Assembly: GCA_041395325.1 (NCBI GenBank)
Contig: JAWLAT010000004.1
Coordinates: forward strand, 62,001 to 126,000
DNA from: JAWLAT01 sp041395325
Lineage (GTDB): Bacteria; Pseudomonadota; Gammaproteobacteria; Xanthomonadales; SZUA-5
Direction of reading: 5' to 3'
Length of the DNA: 64,000 nucleotides
Below the pieces are notes generated by a model, which worked only from the letters and a program-made list of their open reading frames with translations, was not told the origin of the DNA and did no database searches. The position numbers were made by a program, and so were the translations under genes. Of this stretch, positions 16,944-25,721 are shown piece by piece; positions within the stretch are counted from its first letter, which is position 1, and every line of letters starts with the position of its first letter.

Positions 16944-19232
16944 ATGCAAGACTCAGCAGCAAGACGCGAAGAGGGCGAGCCCGAAAGTCGCTTGCCTGCC
17001 CGATTGGGCGGCTCCCAGGCGTTGGCCACCGTCGATCCTCGACTGCAGGCCTTGTCGACGCTGGTCCGTGGCGGCGAGCAGGAGGAAGAAGAGAAGGGCT
17101 TCGACTTCCGCGGTTACTGGAACATTCTGGTCAAGCGGCGCTGGGCCATTCTGATCGCCTTCGCCATCGTCATGCTCACCGGCGTGGTGGCGACCTTCCT
17201 GGTTACGCCAATCTATCGAGCGACTGCGGTGATCCAGATTGACCGTCAGGCAGCCCAGGTCGTCAACATTCCTGGCGTCGAGCCGGTGGAGTCACCCTGG
17301 TACGACCGCGAGTTTTTCGAGACTCAGATTCAGCTGCTGACCAGCCGCAGCATGGCCGAGAAAATCGCTTCCGAGTTGCCGCTGGACAATCCGGTGTTCG
17401 GGGTACTGACCGAGCCGTCGTGGATGGATCAGGCGGTCAACGCGGTCACCGGCAACCAGCCGACACCCTTTGCCGAATTGCCGCCGGATCAGCAACGGCG
17501 AATGCTGGTCAACGTCGTCCGCTACGGGTTGGATGTGGCGCCGATCCGCAACTCGCGGTTGCTGCAGATCTACTTTCAGAGTCCGGATCCACGCCTGGCC
17601 GCATCGGTGGCCAATGCCATTGCCTACGGCTACATCGAAGCGAATTTGGAGCGCAAGGTCGACACCAGCTCGTATGCCAAGAGCTTCCTGGAAGACCGGC
17701 TGGAACAGATCAAGCTGAAGCTGCAGGAATCGGAGATTGCGCTGGCCGAGTTCGCCCAGCGCGAGAGCTTCGTCAATGTGGCCAACCGCGAAACCTTGTT
17801 GACCAGTGAACTGGAGGCGCTCACCGGCGCGCTGACCGCCGCCAAGCAATCTCGGATAGAAGCCGATGCCAGGGCTCGCCAGGCACAGGGCGCGCGTGCG
17901 ATGTCCCATCCGCTGCTGCTGGAGAACGCCGGTGTTCAGGCATTGCGTTCCACCCGCGCCAAGCTGGAAGCCGAGTACCAGGAGAAGCTGCTTACCTACA
18001 AGCCGGCCTATCCCCTGATGCAGCAGCTGCGCAGTCAGATCGAGGAGATCGACAAGCAGTTGCAGGCCGAGGTCGACCTGGTTCGCGCCAGCCTGCAGGC
18101 AGGCTTTGCCGCGGCCCAACAGCAGGAGACGATGCTGAAGGAGCAGGTGGACCGTCTCACTCGCGAGGTCCTGGAGATGCAAGGCCGCAGCACGGAGTTC
18201 ACCGTGCTGGAGCGCGAAGTCGAGACCAATCGGCAGCTCTATGACGCGTTGCTGCAGCGCTACAAGGAAATCGGCATCACCTCGAATGTCGAGGCCAACA
18301 ACATCAGCATTGTTGATCCGGCACTGGTGCCGGCCCGGCCGTTTACCCCCAATCTGAAGCGCTCGCTGCTGGCATCGGCCTTGCTGGGTCTGGTCCTCGG
18401 TGTGGCGCTGGCCTTCCTGCTGGAGTATCTGGACGACACCATCAAGCTGCCCGAGGATCTCGAGCGCAAGTTGGGCCTGAGCATCCTTGGTGTGATTCCC
18501 AAGCTGGATGGCAGGGCGCCCGAAGATGCGCTGGCCGACCCGCGCTCGGCTCTCTCCGAGGCCTACCGTTCGGTGCGCACTTCGCTGCAATTCTCGACCG
18601 ATCATGGTGTGCCGAAATGCCTGCTGATCACCTCGCCATCGGCCGCCGAAGGCAAGTCCACCACGGCGGTGGCGCTGGCGCGCAACTTCGCCCAGTTGGG
18701 ACGGCGCGTGTTGCTGATCGATGCGGATCTGCGCAACCCCTCGCTGCATCGGATTCTGGCCACCGACAACGCGGTGGGTTTGAGCAACTATCTTGCGGGC
18801 AAGATCAAGCCGGCCGGTGCGCTCAAGGGCACCAAGACGCTGCGTCTGACGATGATTCCAGCTGGGCCCTTGCCCCCCAATCCGGCCGAATTGCTGGCCG
18901 GACCAAAGATGTTGTCGTTGGTCACCTTGGCCAGTGAGAAGTTCGATCAGGTGATCATCGACGGTCCGCCAGTGATGGGTTTGGCTGATTCTCCGATCCT
19001 CTCCAACATGGCTGCGGGCACGCTGTTGATCGTCGAGTCCGGCAGTACCCGAATTGCCACCGCAAAGTCGGCGATGAAGCGCCTGATGGCCGCTCGCTCG
19101 CATTTGATTGGCGCGGTGTTGACCAAGTTCGATGCGCGGATCGCCGGCTACGGCTACGGCGGCTACGGTGACTACCTCTATTACAGCTACGGGGGTGGCA
19201 ATCACCAGGCATTGCCAAAGCCTCGGAGCTGA
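16944..19232 (+). CDS. wzc: Wzc-like tyrosine kinase and polysaccharide co-polymerase
   Basis: This inner-membrane protein controls chain length and export with Wza and is autophosphorylated on a tyrosine tail. The 762 residues comprise a cytoplasmic N-terminus, TM1 at about residues 70-90 and a Wzz domain. A long periplasmic coiled coil of roughly residues 230-430 follows, then TM2 near 475-495. The C-terminal BY-kinase has Walker A AAEGKSTT with Lys571, Walker A' VLLIDADLRNP, and Walker B VIIDGPPVMG. The tail is a tyrosine cluster (GYGYGGYGDYLYYSYGGG). It lies 33 bases after the export lipoprotein gene. Confidence 0.94.
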   Translation: MQDSAARREEGEPESRLPARLGGSQALATVDPRLQALSTLVRGGEQEEEEKGFDFRGYWNILVKRRWAILIAFAIVMLTGVVATFLVTPIYRATAVIQIDRQAAQVVNIPGVEPVESPWYDREFFETQIQLLTSRSMAEKIASELPLDNPVFGVLTEPSWMDQAVNAVTGNQPTPFAELPPDQQRRMLVNVVRYGLDVAPIRNSRLLQIYFQSPDPRLAASVANAIAYGYIEANLERKVDTSSYAKSFLEDRLEQIKLKLQESEIALAEFAQRESFVNVANRETLLTSELEALTGALTAAKQSRIEADARARQAQGARAMSHPLLLENAGVQALRSTRAKLEAEYQEKLLTYKPAYPLMQQLRSQIEEIDKQLQAEVDLVRASLQAGFAAAQQQETMLKEQVDRLTREVLEMQGRSTEFTVLEREVETNRQLYDALLQRYKEIGITSNVEANNISIVDPALVPARPFTPNLKRSLLASALLGLVLGVALAFLLEYLDDTIKLPEDLERKLGLSILGVIPKLDGRAPEDALADPRSALSEAYRSVRTSLQFSTDHGVPKCLLITSPSAAEGKSTTAVALARNFAQLGRRVLLIDADLRNPSLHRILATDNAVGLSNYLAGKIKPAGALKGTKTLRLTMIPAGPLPPNPAELLAGPKMLSLVTLASEKFDQVIIDGPPVMGLADSPILSNMAAGTLLIVESGSTRIATAKSAMKRLMAARSHLIGAVLTKFDARIAGYGYGGYGDYLYYSYGGGNHQALPKPRS

Positions 19233-19235
19233 GCG

Positions 19236-21137
19236 ATGGCCGTCGAAGACGCACTTGGCGTCGCGCTCGCGCTGTATCGGCAGCCCGCGCTGGTGGTGGA
19301 CTGGCGCGACAGAGCACTGCCACCCGACGTTGAACTGCTGCTGAGAGTGGCCTGTCGCGAGCAGGCCGCGTTGCAGCAGGCGCGCCAGCGCAGTGGCATG
19401 AGTGAAGACGAAGCGGTGGAGGCCGCTGTCTTTGGCGTCCAGCAACTGCTGTTCGGCCCGCGAGCCGATGCCTACCGAGTCCTGGGTGGCTCCATCGACA
19501 GTACCCAGTCGCAGTTGCGCCAGCACTATCGCTGGCTGATCAAGTGGCTGCATCCGGATCGTCACGATGACGGCTGGGAACCGGTCTACGCCGACCGCGT
19601 CAATCTGGCCTGGCAGGCACTGAAAACACCCGAGCGGCGCGCGCGCTACGACGCCGAGCAGGGCTATGAATCCCGTTTGCGAGAGGACTTCGGCGGGTTC
19701 GCTGGCGACAATGAGGTCGAAACCGAGGCACCGTCGGTCACGACCAGCCCGTCAGGCGATACCGCCATTCCGGTCGTTCACCAGCGGCGTGCCAGCCATG
19801 GTGCCGTCAGCTCGCCTGCGGCCACGCCTGTCGTACGCCGTGGTCGATGGTTGCCCGCGGTAGGTGCGGTGGCCGCGATGTTGCTGTTGGGCTGGGTGTT
19901 TTGGCCCTCGGGCGACATGCGAGAGCATCCAGCCGATGCGGCGACCGCCGTGGCGCCGGACCTGCGTGTCAGCCGACAGATCCCAGGAGACGATCGCGAC
20001 GATGAGGTTGCCGATCTGTTGCCTGAGCCCGATGGTTTGGCGAGTCGCCAACCGGAGCAGCAACAGGATGGGGAGCGCTTGGTAGCCCCAGTCGCGCCGC
20101 CACCAACAACCGGCTCTGCGGTGGTCAGCGCTGAAAGCGTGACCCTCGAGTCGGACGCTGCCACGCCAGGCGCAGATACGACGCTGTCGGTGTCGCCGGA
20201 AGATCGCTCCGCGCTGACAGCCGAGCCCAGCACTCGTGCTGAGGTGCAAACCGGAAGCCTCGCTGCAGCGTCGGCAATCAACAGCGATCGCCCCAACGCA
20301 GAGCCGGCAACGGAGGCCTCGGGACTTCCCAATGCCAGGGACTTGGCCAGGACAACGCCCGACGACCGCGCCGCGGTGAACGCAAGTACTCAGGCGGCTC
20401 CCGTCAATGCCGTGAACAGCCAGCCGCGCGTCGCCGCAGCGGCGTCGATCGCCAACACGGATGCGAGTCCGCTGCAGCCTCCCGCGGCAGCACCCTCGGC
20501 CCGTTCGGGTTCGACCACAACATCCGAGTCAACGTCGGTGACGTCAGTTCGAACGCCGGCTGTTGCGCCGCGAGATTCGGTGGCGGTCAAACGACCCGAG
20601 ACGAGCCGGTTGCCGGCCCCCGCGACGCGCATTGACGCGCAATCGGCGCAGCATGTCGCTACGGGTAGCAGCACGGCTCCCCCCGCCGTGCCGACTGCGC
20701 CTGCTGCGCCAGATCCGGGTACCGCGGCGCCGGTCACATCCACGGCGATGGTTCAGCCTCTGCCGGCGGCGGCACCTCCAGTGGTGGTGGTCAAGGTCGA
20801 GCCGCCGGTTGCGACCGCACTGGTCAAGCGCTTCGCCGCGGCTTATTCGGCCGGTGACGGCAGTCAGTTCGATGAGGTGTTGGCGGACGGGTTGCAGGGA
20901 CCGGTGCTGGAGCAGATGCGCACACGCATCGCCAGCGCCTCAATGCGCTACCTGGAGGTTGGCGAGATGCAATGGCTGGATGGTGCCGCGAATCTGCAGG
21001 CGCAGGCCTCGGTTCGCGAGACCTTCGTGCCACAGGGAGGCAAGCGAGCCGAGACGCGGGTCGGACAGATGCGTTGGGCCTTCCAGTTGGAGAATGGCCA
21101 GCCGAAGATCGCCGGCCTGGAATTCCGTGCCAACTGA
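19236..21137 (+). CDS. Membrane-anchored J-domain protein with Ala/Pro/Thr-rich linker
   Basis: The 633-residue protein has a DnaJ-type domain at about residues 75-140, with the HPD tripeptide at 106-108 in WLHPDRHDDG. One transmembrane helix follows near residues 208-226 (VGAVAAMLLLGWVFWPSG). A long low-complexity region rich in Ala, Pro, Ser and Thr extends to about residue 520. A folded C-terminal domain of about 110 residues (LVKRFAAAYSAGD) resembles NTF2/SnoaL-like folds. The J-domain would be cytoplasmic and stimulate DnaK. The C-terminal domain would be periplasmic. It starts three bases after wzc and overlaps the next gene. The role in glycan export is unknown. Confidence 0.8.
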   Translation: MAVEDALGVALALYRQPALVVDWRDRALPPDVELLLRVACREQAALQQARQRSGMSEDEAVEAAVFGVQQLLFGPRADAYRVLGGSIDSTQSQLRQHYRWLIKWLHPDRHDDGWEPVYADRVNLAWQALKTPERRARYDAEQGYESRLREDFGGFAGDNEVETEAPSVTTSPSGDTAIPVVHQRRASHGAVSSPAATPVVRRGRWLPAVGAVAAMLLLGWVFWPSGDMREHPADAATAVAPDLRVSRQIPGDDRDDEVADLLPEPDGLASRQPEQQQDGERLVAPVAPPPTTGSAVVSAESVTLESDAATPGADTTLSVSPEDRSALTAEPSTRAEVQTGSLAAASAINSDRPNAEPATEASGLPNARDLARTTPDDRAAVNASTQAAPVNAVNSQPRVAAAASIANTDASPLQPPAAAPSARSGSTTTSESTSVTSVRTPAVAPRDSVAVKRPETSRLPAPATRIDAQSAQHVATGSSTAPPAVPTAPAAPDPGTAAPVTSTAMVQPLPAAAPPVVVVKVEPPVATALVKRFAAAYSAGDGSQFDEVLADGLQGPVLEQMRTRIASASMRYLEVGEMQWLDGAANLQAQASVRETFVPQGGKRAETRVGQMRWAFQLENGQPKIAGLEFRAN

Positions 21138-22365
21138 GACTGACAGCCACTGGTCGCCAGCGAATCGTCGCGGCTGGCCGCTGCCAGCCGCGTTGTCGTG
21201 GGTGTTGCTGGCGCTGTTGCTGACGGGGCTGCTGTGGCTGGTGCTGATCCGCGGTTATGCCGATGCGCTGGCCCGACAAGCGCCAGAGCGCGCGATAAGA
21301 CTGAATCCGGCACAGCCTGTGGCTTTGGCGCAGTTGGCTGGCCGGGCATTGGCAGAAGGCGAGACTGATCGCGCGACTGGCTACGCCGAACGGGCAGCAC
21401 GCGCATCGTTTTTCAATGGCCACGCCTTGCGCGTGCTGGGTGCCCTCGCCGAGCGACGGGGCGATCAAAACCGCGCGCTGGCGCTGATGAGCGCGGCCGC
21501 CACGGCGCAGCCTCGCGACACGGCGACGCAGTACTGGCTGGCGCTGCACGCCATTTCGAATCAGGACCCAGACGAGGCCATGGCCCGCCTCGATCGTGTG
21601 ATGCGCTTTGAGCCGGCCATCGTCGACGAGCTGTTTCCCTTGCTGGGCACATTTGCCAGCAATCCGGTCGGCGTGCGCGCTGTTGTGCCCTATCTGGCGC
21701 GCCGTCCCGACTGGCGGCCACGCTTCATGGAGCACATGTTGCGCCAGGCGGAGCTGTCCGTCGTCATCCGGCTCAGCAAGCTGTTGTCGAACACCGACGG
21801 TCCGTTGACCGACGACGAGCGTGCCGCGTTGACCACAGCGCTGGCCGGCCGGCGGGACTGGAACGGGCTGCGCGAACTGGCTGGGCCGGATGCGCCGCTG
21901 CTGCGTGATGGGTCCTTGAGGGGAGTTGCAGCGGGTCCGATGACGTCGTGGCGTTTGGATCCAGTCAAGGGGGCCGACGTGCGGTTGGGGCCAGACGGCC
22001 TGCGTACCTACTTCTATGGCCGTCGGGTCGAGGCGCCGGCGCTGGCCAGGCAACTGCTTCTGCTCCCGCCGGGACAGTACGAACTGACCGGTCAGGTCTG
22101 GCTGAACCACCTGCAGGGGCCCGCTGGACTGGCCTGGGTGGTGCGCTGCGAGCAGCCCAATGGGCGGTTGCTGGCCAGCAGCGAGTCATTTGCTGGAGAG
22201 TCGGGCTGGCGTGGCTGGTTGTTGTCGATGACGGTTCCTGTTGGGCAATGTGGCGGGCAGTGGCTGTCGCTGGAGATTCCGGCACGCATCGCAGCCGAAC
22301 GGGAACTGCATGGCGAAGCGGCCTTTCGCGATTTGGCCATCCGGGCGCTGCAACAGGCGCCCTGA
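21127..22365 (+). CDS. Membrane protein with TPR-like repeats, glycan locus
   Basis: The GTG at 21127 overlaps the end of the J-domain gene by 11 bases and gives 412 residues. The open frame extends far upstream, but that is a shadow of the J-domain gene. A transmembrane helix lies at about residues 18-40 (LPAALSWVLLALLLTGLLWLVLI is split here as LSWVLLALLLTG and LLWLVLIRG). TPR-like helical repeats follow to about residue 220 (AERAIRLNPAQPVALAQLAG). A C-terminal domain of beta type has YELTGQVWLNHLQG. No specific family was recognised. Its position implies a role in assembly or export of the polysaccharide. Confidence 0.75.
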   Translation: MPTETDSHWSPANRRGWPLPAALSWVLLALLLTGLLWLVLIRGYADALARQAPERAIRLNPAQPVALAQLAGRALAEGETDRATGYAERAARASFFNGHALRVLGALAERRGDQNRALALMSAAATAQPRDTATQYWLALHAISNQDPDEAMARLDRVMRFEPAIVDELFPLLGTFASNPVGVRAVVPYLARRPDWRPRFMEHMLRQAELSVVIRLSKLLSNTDGPLTDDERAALTTALAGRRDWNGLRELAGPDAPLLRDGSLRGVAAGPMTSWRLDPVKGADVRLGPDGLRTYFYGRRVEAPALARQLLLLPPGQYELTGQVWLNHLQGPAGLAWVVRCEQPNGRLLASSESFAGESGWRGWLLSMTVPVGQCGGQWLSLEIPARIAAERELHGEAAFRDLAIRALQQAP

Positions 22366-22502
22366 AAGGCAGAGGGGAGCGCCGATTTGGGCCGTTGATC
22401 GCAATGTCGCGAACGGATGATCAGGTGATGGCCCCGCAACCCCTGCTTTGCCGTCTGTCTCTCCAGACAAGATCCTTTTTGCAATGCATCACGGCAATTG
22501 TC

Positions 22503-22531
22503 TTGAGCACGTGCCTGATTCTGGATACGCT
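22503..22531 (+). promoter_or_regulatory. Possible sigma-70-type promoter in a 203-base gap
   Basis: TTGAGC and TACGCT are separated by 17 bases, and the start codon at 22569 is 37 bases downstream. The surrounding gap 22366-22568 holds no other recognised feature. The match is moderate and could be chance. Confidence 0.35.
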
Positions 22532-22568
22532 AATCAACAAAGTGTCTGCATCAATCGGCGATTTGACC

Positions 22569-23342
22569 ATGCGAAAGCTCCTCTTCCACTGCTCGCTCGC
22601 CGTCTGTTTGATGGCACTCAGTCCAATGCTCATGGCGCAGAGCAGCACCGACGAGCCCGAAGAAATCGTGGCCACGCTGCAGGACGTCGAGGGACTGGTA
22701 CTGCTGAAGGTGGGTGAAGAATCGGTCCCCGCCTTCGAAGGGCAGAAGGTGCGCGTCAACCAGGAAGTGCTGGTGACCGAAGGCGCCAAAGCGATTTTGG
22801 TCTTCAATGACAGCTGTGACCTGATGCTTGATGTGGCCGAGGTCTACAGCGTGCCAAGCCGATCGCCCTGCTCGACGCTGTGGTGGACGGCACCGGCGGC
22901 TGCCGGTGTGGCTTGCGCGGGTGCGCATGCCAGCAGTTCGTCAAACTCCCGCTCGCTGGCCGCCGTCGGCATGGCCGTCGGTACCGGTCTGTTGACGGCC
23001 GCTCAGGGCCGCGAAGAAGAGTACAGCGAGTTCGCGGCCGCCCTGGAACGTTCTCAGGGTGAGGTCCTGGCTCGCAATGAGCAGGGTGTGCTGGAGGCCA
23101 TTCGGCCCGGTACCCGACTGCGCGCGGACCAAGAATTGGTCGTGCGTGATGGTGCCAAAGCGCTGATCCGTTTTGATGATGGCTGCACCAAGGCGGTCGA
23201 AGTGGGCGAGCGCGGCGAGGAGTCCTTCCGCATTCCGCCCAATTCCCCGTGTTTCTCGCCCGGCCTGTGGTGGGCGAGCAGCGCTGCTGCGGTTGGTACC
23301 TGCATCACCGTCGAAGACGAAACGGACCGCACTTCACCCTGA
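22569..23342 (+). CDS. Exported protein with two FecR-like repeats
   Basis: The ATG at 22569 gives 257 residues with a signal peptide (cleavage likely after MLMA, residue 23). Two similar units follow. The first, about residues 35-98, has VEGLVLLKVGEE, RVNQEVLVTEGAKA, a FNDSCD turn and ends SRSPC. The second, about 160-235, has GEVLARNEQG, RADQELVVRDGAKA, FDDGCT and ends PNSPC. Each unit thus has a matching cysteine pair that could form a disulfide in the periplasm. Alanine/glycine-rich segments separate and end the units. The pattern resembles FecR-like beta domains. No specific function is recognised. Confidence 0.7.
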   Translation: MRKLLFHCSLAVCLMALSPMLMAQSSTDEPEEIVATLQDVEGLVLLKVGEESVPAFEGQKVRVNQEVLVTEGAKAILVFNDSCDLMLDVAEVYSVPSRSPCSTLWWTAPAAAGVACAGAHASSSSNSRSLAAVGMAVGTGLLTAAQGREEEYSEFAAALERSQGEVLARNEQGVLEAIRPGTRLRADQELVVRDGAKALIRFDDGCTKAVEVGERGEESFRIPPNSPCFSPGLWWASSAAAVGTCITVEDETDRTSP

Positions 23343-23465
23343 CGGGTCGCACAAGCCACTGATCGAATAGAACGAATGGCACGGCCGCGCGAATTGGCTG
23401 CGGCGCCGTTCACCGTTCGCGGCACTTCGCGCCATACTGCAGAGCCCGTTCAATCCGGTTTGCTG

Positions 23466-24929
23466 ATGTCTCGCCTGATGACTGTCGGCGGCTGCCTGCT
23501 GCTGGGCGGAGGACTGCTGCTCGGTGGCGGTACCGTCAATTTCCTGCTGAGCGATCTGGTACTGCAGTTGCTCGCGGTGTTGCTGCTCGCCATAGGCATG
23601 GCACAGCTGTTGCGCGGCAGGGAAGTGCTGTCGACGGACCGTCGTCAGTTGCTGTGGCTGGGCCTGTCCTTGGGCCTGTTGTTGCTGTGGCAGTTCGTTC
23701 CGCTACCGGCAACCCTCTGGGGTGGGCTGCCAGGACGGGCAGATCTGCTGGCCAATCATCGAAATCTCGGGATCAGCATGCCGGATTGGTTGCCCTGGTC
23801 GACCGACCCGGCCGCCAGCAGTGCCAGCCTGCGCGCCTTGCTGCCCGCCTTTGCGCTGCTGGTTGTGGGCGTGCAACTCAATGATGTCGCACGCCGGCGA
23901 CTGCTGTGGGCCGTCCTGCTGGTGGCCCTGCTTAGCGTGCCGCTGGGTTTGGCGCAGATCGTCCAGGGTAGCGACAGCCCTCTGCGTCTGTACCGCCCAA
24001 CCAACCACCACGAAGCCGTTGGCCTGTTCGCCAACCGCAATCATTACGCGGCCCTGCTGTACGTCGGCCTGTCACTCGCGGTCGGTGCATTTCTGGTCTT
24101 TGACCGGCGATTGGTCGGCCGAGGTCCGACGCGAGTGGCTCATGCGTTGGGTTGGCTGGTCCTGCTGACCATCTTGTTGCTTGGGTTGATGTTGACGCGT
24201 TCTCGCGCCGGCGTCGGTCTGGCACTGCTGGCGATGGTCCTCAGTGTCGGGATCGGCATGCAGGTGCAGCGCCGCATTCGTTTGAGCGGGTTGATGCTGG
24301 CCGGCACGGCGATCGTTCTGGCAGCTGCATGGTTTGGATTTGACGCAATCTCGCAGCGCTTGGAGGCGGACTGGTTGGCCGACAACCGATGGCGGGTGTC
24401 GGCGGCGGCTTGGGCGTTGGCGGCAGACTATGGCTGGCTGGGCTCAGGGGCCGGCAGCTTTCCCGCGGCTTATGCCGCATTCGAGCCCATCGATCTGGTT
24501 GGCGACAAGATCATCAATCATGCTCACAACGACTGGTTCGAATGGCTGGTTGAGCTTGGGCTGCCGGTGGCATTGCTGCTGCTGGCCCTTTTGGCGTGGA
24601 TGTGGAGTCGTGCCCGAGCGCTGGCGCAACTGGACTGGCAGCGCGCTTCTCCGTTGATCCTGAGTTCAGCCCTGGCGCTGTTGCTGCTGGCACTGCACTC
24701 GGTGGTGGACTACCCATTGCGAACCTCGGCCATGATGCTGGCTGCAATGGCACTACTGCTGCAGTTGCTGCAGGATCACCAGTCAAAGGCGGTTCCGGAG
24801 GGCAACGAAGACCGCGCTGCGCTGCCGCTGGACGCGTCGGATTCGACGGCAGATCCAACCGACCAGCCGCGTTTGCGATTGGTCCATGGCAGCAATGGGC
24901 ACAGTCGGGCGCATCGACGTCGTCGTTAG
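23466..24929 (+). CDS. Wzy/WaaL-type O-antigen polymerase or ligase
   Basis: The protein of about 487 residues is polytopic, with ten or more hydrophobic helices. The Wzy_C (O-antigen ligase family) core shows LTRSRAGVGLALLA and a large periplasmic loop. The loop ends in NHAHNDWFEWLVELGLP, where the histidine-asparagine pair is typical. It could polymerise repeat units or ligate glycan to lipid A-core or protein. The ATG at 23466 is chosen. An in-frame ATG at 23376 would add 30 residues without membrane character. A second polymerase candidate lies at 58702. Confidence 0.82.
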   Translation: MSRLMTVGGCLLLGGGLLLGGGTVNFLLSDLVLQLLAVLLLAIGMAQLLRGREVLSTDRRQLLWLGLSLGLLLLWQFVPLPATLWGGLPGRADLLANHRNLGISMPDWLPWSTDPAASSASLRALLPAFALLVVGVQLNDVARRRLLWAVLLVALLSVPLGLAQIVQGSDSPLRLYRPTNHHEAVGLFANRNHYAALLYVGLSLAVGAFLVFDRRLVGRGPTRVAHALGWLVLLTILLLGLMLTRSRAGVGLALLAMVLSVGIGMQVQRRIRLSGLMLAGTAIVLAAAWFGFDAISQRLEADWLADNRWRVSAAAWALAADYGWLGSGAGSFPAAYAAFEPIDLVGDKIINHAHNDWFEWLVELGLPVALLLLALLAWMWSRARALAQLDWQRASPLILSSALALLLLALHSVVDYPLRTSAMMLAAMALLLQLLQDHQSKAVPEGNEDRAALPLDASDSTADPTDQPRLRLVHGSNGHSRAHRRRR

Positions 24930-25114
24930 GCCGGACTTCAGCCAGGGATGCTCTGAACGAGTCGGTTGTGCCGCGTTGAGTCCCAGCTCGCTCGCGGCGC
25001 GCATTGGCCGCCTCAGTTCGCGCTAGCGCATCCGAGGTCCTGACGCAACATTGCCCTTGGCGTGACCCGTCCGCTATCTTGTCGCAACGCATCAATCTCA
25101 ATCCGGGTGATTTC

Positions 25115-25618
25115 TTGCAGAACTGGTACGCCGTTCTTACCAAGCCCAGGCTGGAGGGAGAAGCAGCATTGCGCCTTCGTCAGCAAGGCTTTACGTGCCT
25201 GTATCCGCGATTGCGGCGGTCCGTCCGAAGCGCTCGCGGCATGCAGATTCGGACCGAATCGCTGTTTCCGCGCTATGTCTTCATCCAGGCTGACCCAGAC
25301 GTCGAGTCACTCGCACCAGTGCGCTCCACGCGCGGTGTGGCCGGTCTGGTTCGTTTTGGGTCGATACCAGCCATCGTGCCGGATCGGGTGATCGAACACA
25401 TAAAAAGCCGCATCGAACTCGAAAGCGGCTGCGTTCAACTGGCCGCGCCGGACCTGGTTCCCGGCGCTCGGGTCAGAGTGACACAGGGGCCGCTTGAAGG
25501 CGTTGAGGGCATCTTCACCGCGCATTCCGGATGTGATCGGGTGCGCGTGTTGCTGAGCCTGATGGGCAGCGAGCGGGAAGTGGTGCTACCCCGAACAGCG
25601 TTGGGCATTCGCCTCTAG
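25115..25618 (+). CDS. rfaH: RfaH-like NusG paralogue, operon-specific antiterminator
   Basis: RfaH is recruited to RNA polymerase at ops sites and prevents Rho termination in long surface-glycan operons. The TTG at 25115 gives 167 residues (162 in E. coli), starting NWYAVLTKPRLEGEA. The NGN domain has TESLFPRYVFIQADPD, STRGVAGLVRFGSIPAIVP, very close to RfaH itself and distinct from NusG. The C-terminal KOW-type domain has PGARVRVTQGPLEGVEGIF. Further TTG codons upstream in frame (25079, 25004) are possible starts. The gene stands just upstream of an ops-like leader. Confidence 0.88.
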   Translation: MQNWYAVLTKPRLEGEAALRLRQQGFTCLYPRLRRSVRSARGMQIRTESLFPRYVFIQADPDVESLAPVRSTRGVAGLVRFGSIPAIVPDRVIEHIKSRIELESGCVQLAAPDLVPGARVRVTQGPLEGVEGIFTAHSGCDRVRVLLSLMGSEREVVLPRTALGIRL

Positions 25619-25647
25619 CGCTTTTGGAAAATCAGGCACTTATGCCT

Positions 25648-25678
25648 TGCGGGGCTACACCGCAGGGCGGCAGCGTGT
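25648..25678 (+). promoter_or_regulatory. Hairpin plus ops-like element (RfaH recruitment site)
   Basis: GGCGGCAGCGTGT at 25666-25678 matches the E. coli ops element GGCGGTAGCGTGC in 11 of 13 positions. The sixth base, a T important for E. coli RfaH, is C here. A small hairpin (TGCGG/CCGCA, 25648-25664) lies directly upstream. The element is 43 bases before the ATG of the dehydrogenase gene and 47 bases after the rfaH stop, where a leader site is expected. Confidence 0.55.
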
Positions 25679-25721
25679 CCGTTGGCGGGGCACCATCGAT
25701 GACGAACAAGGGAATCCACGC

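Noticed and set aside
17292..19565. Long open frame of 757 codons on the minus strand
   Set aside because: It lies opposite wzc and the start of the J-domain gene. Its translation is rich in Gln, His and Arg with no domain. It is an antisense shadow of high-GC coding DNA.
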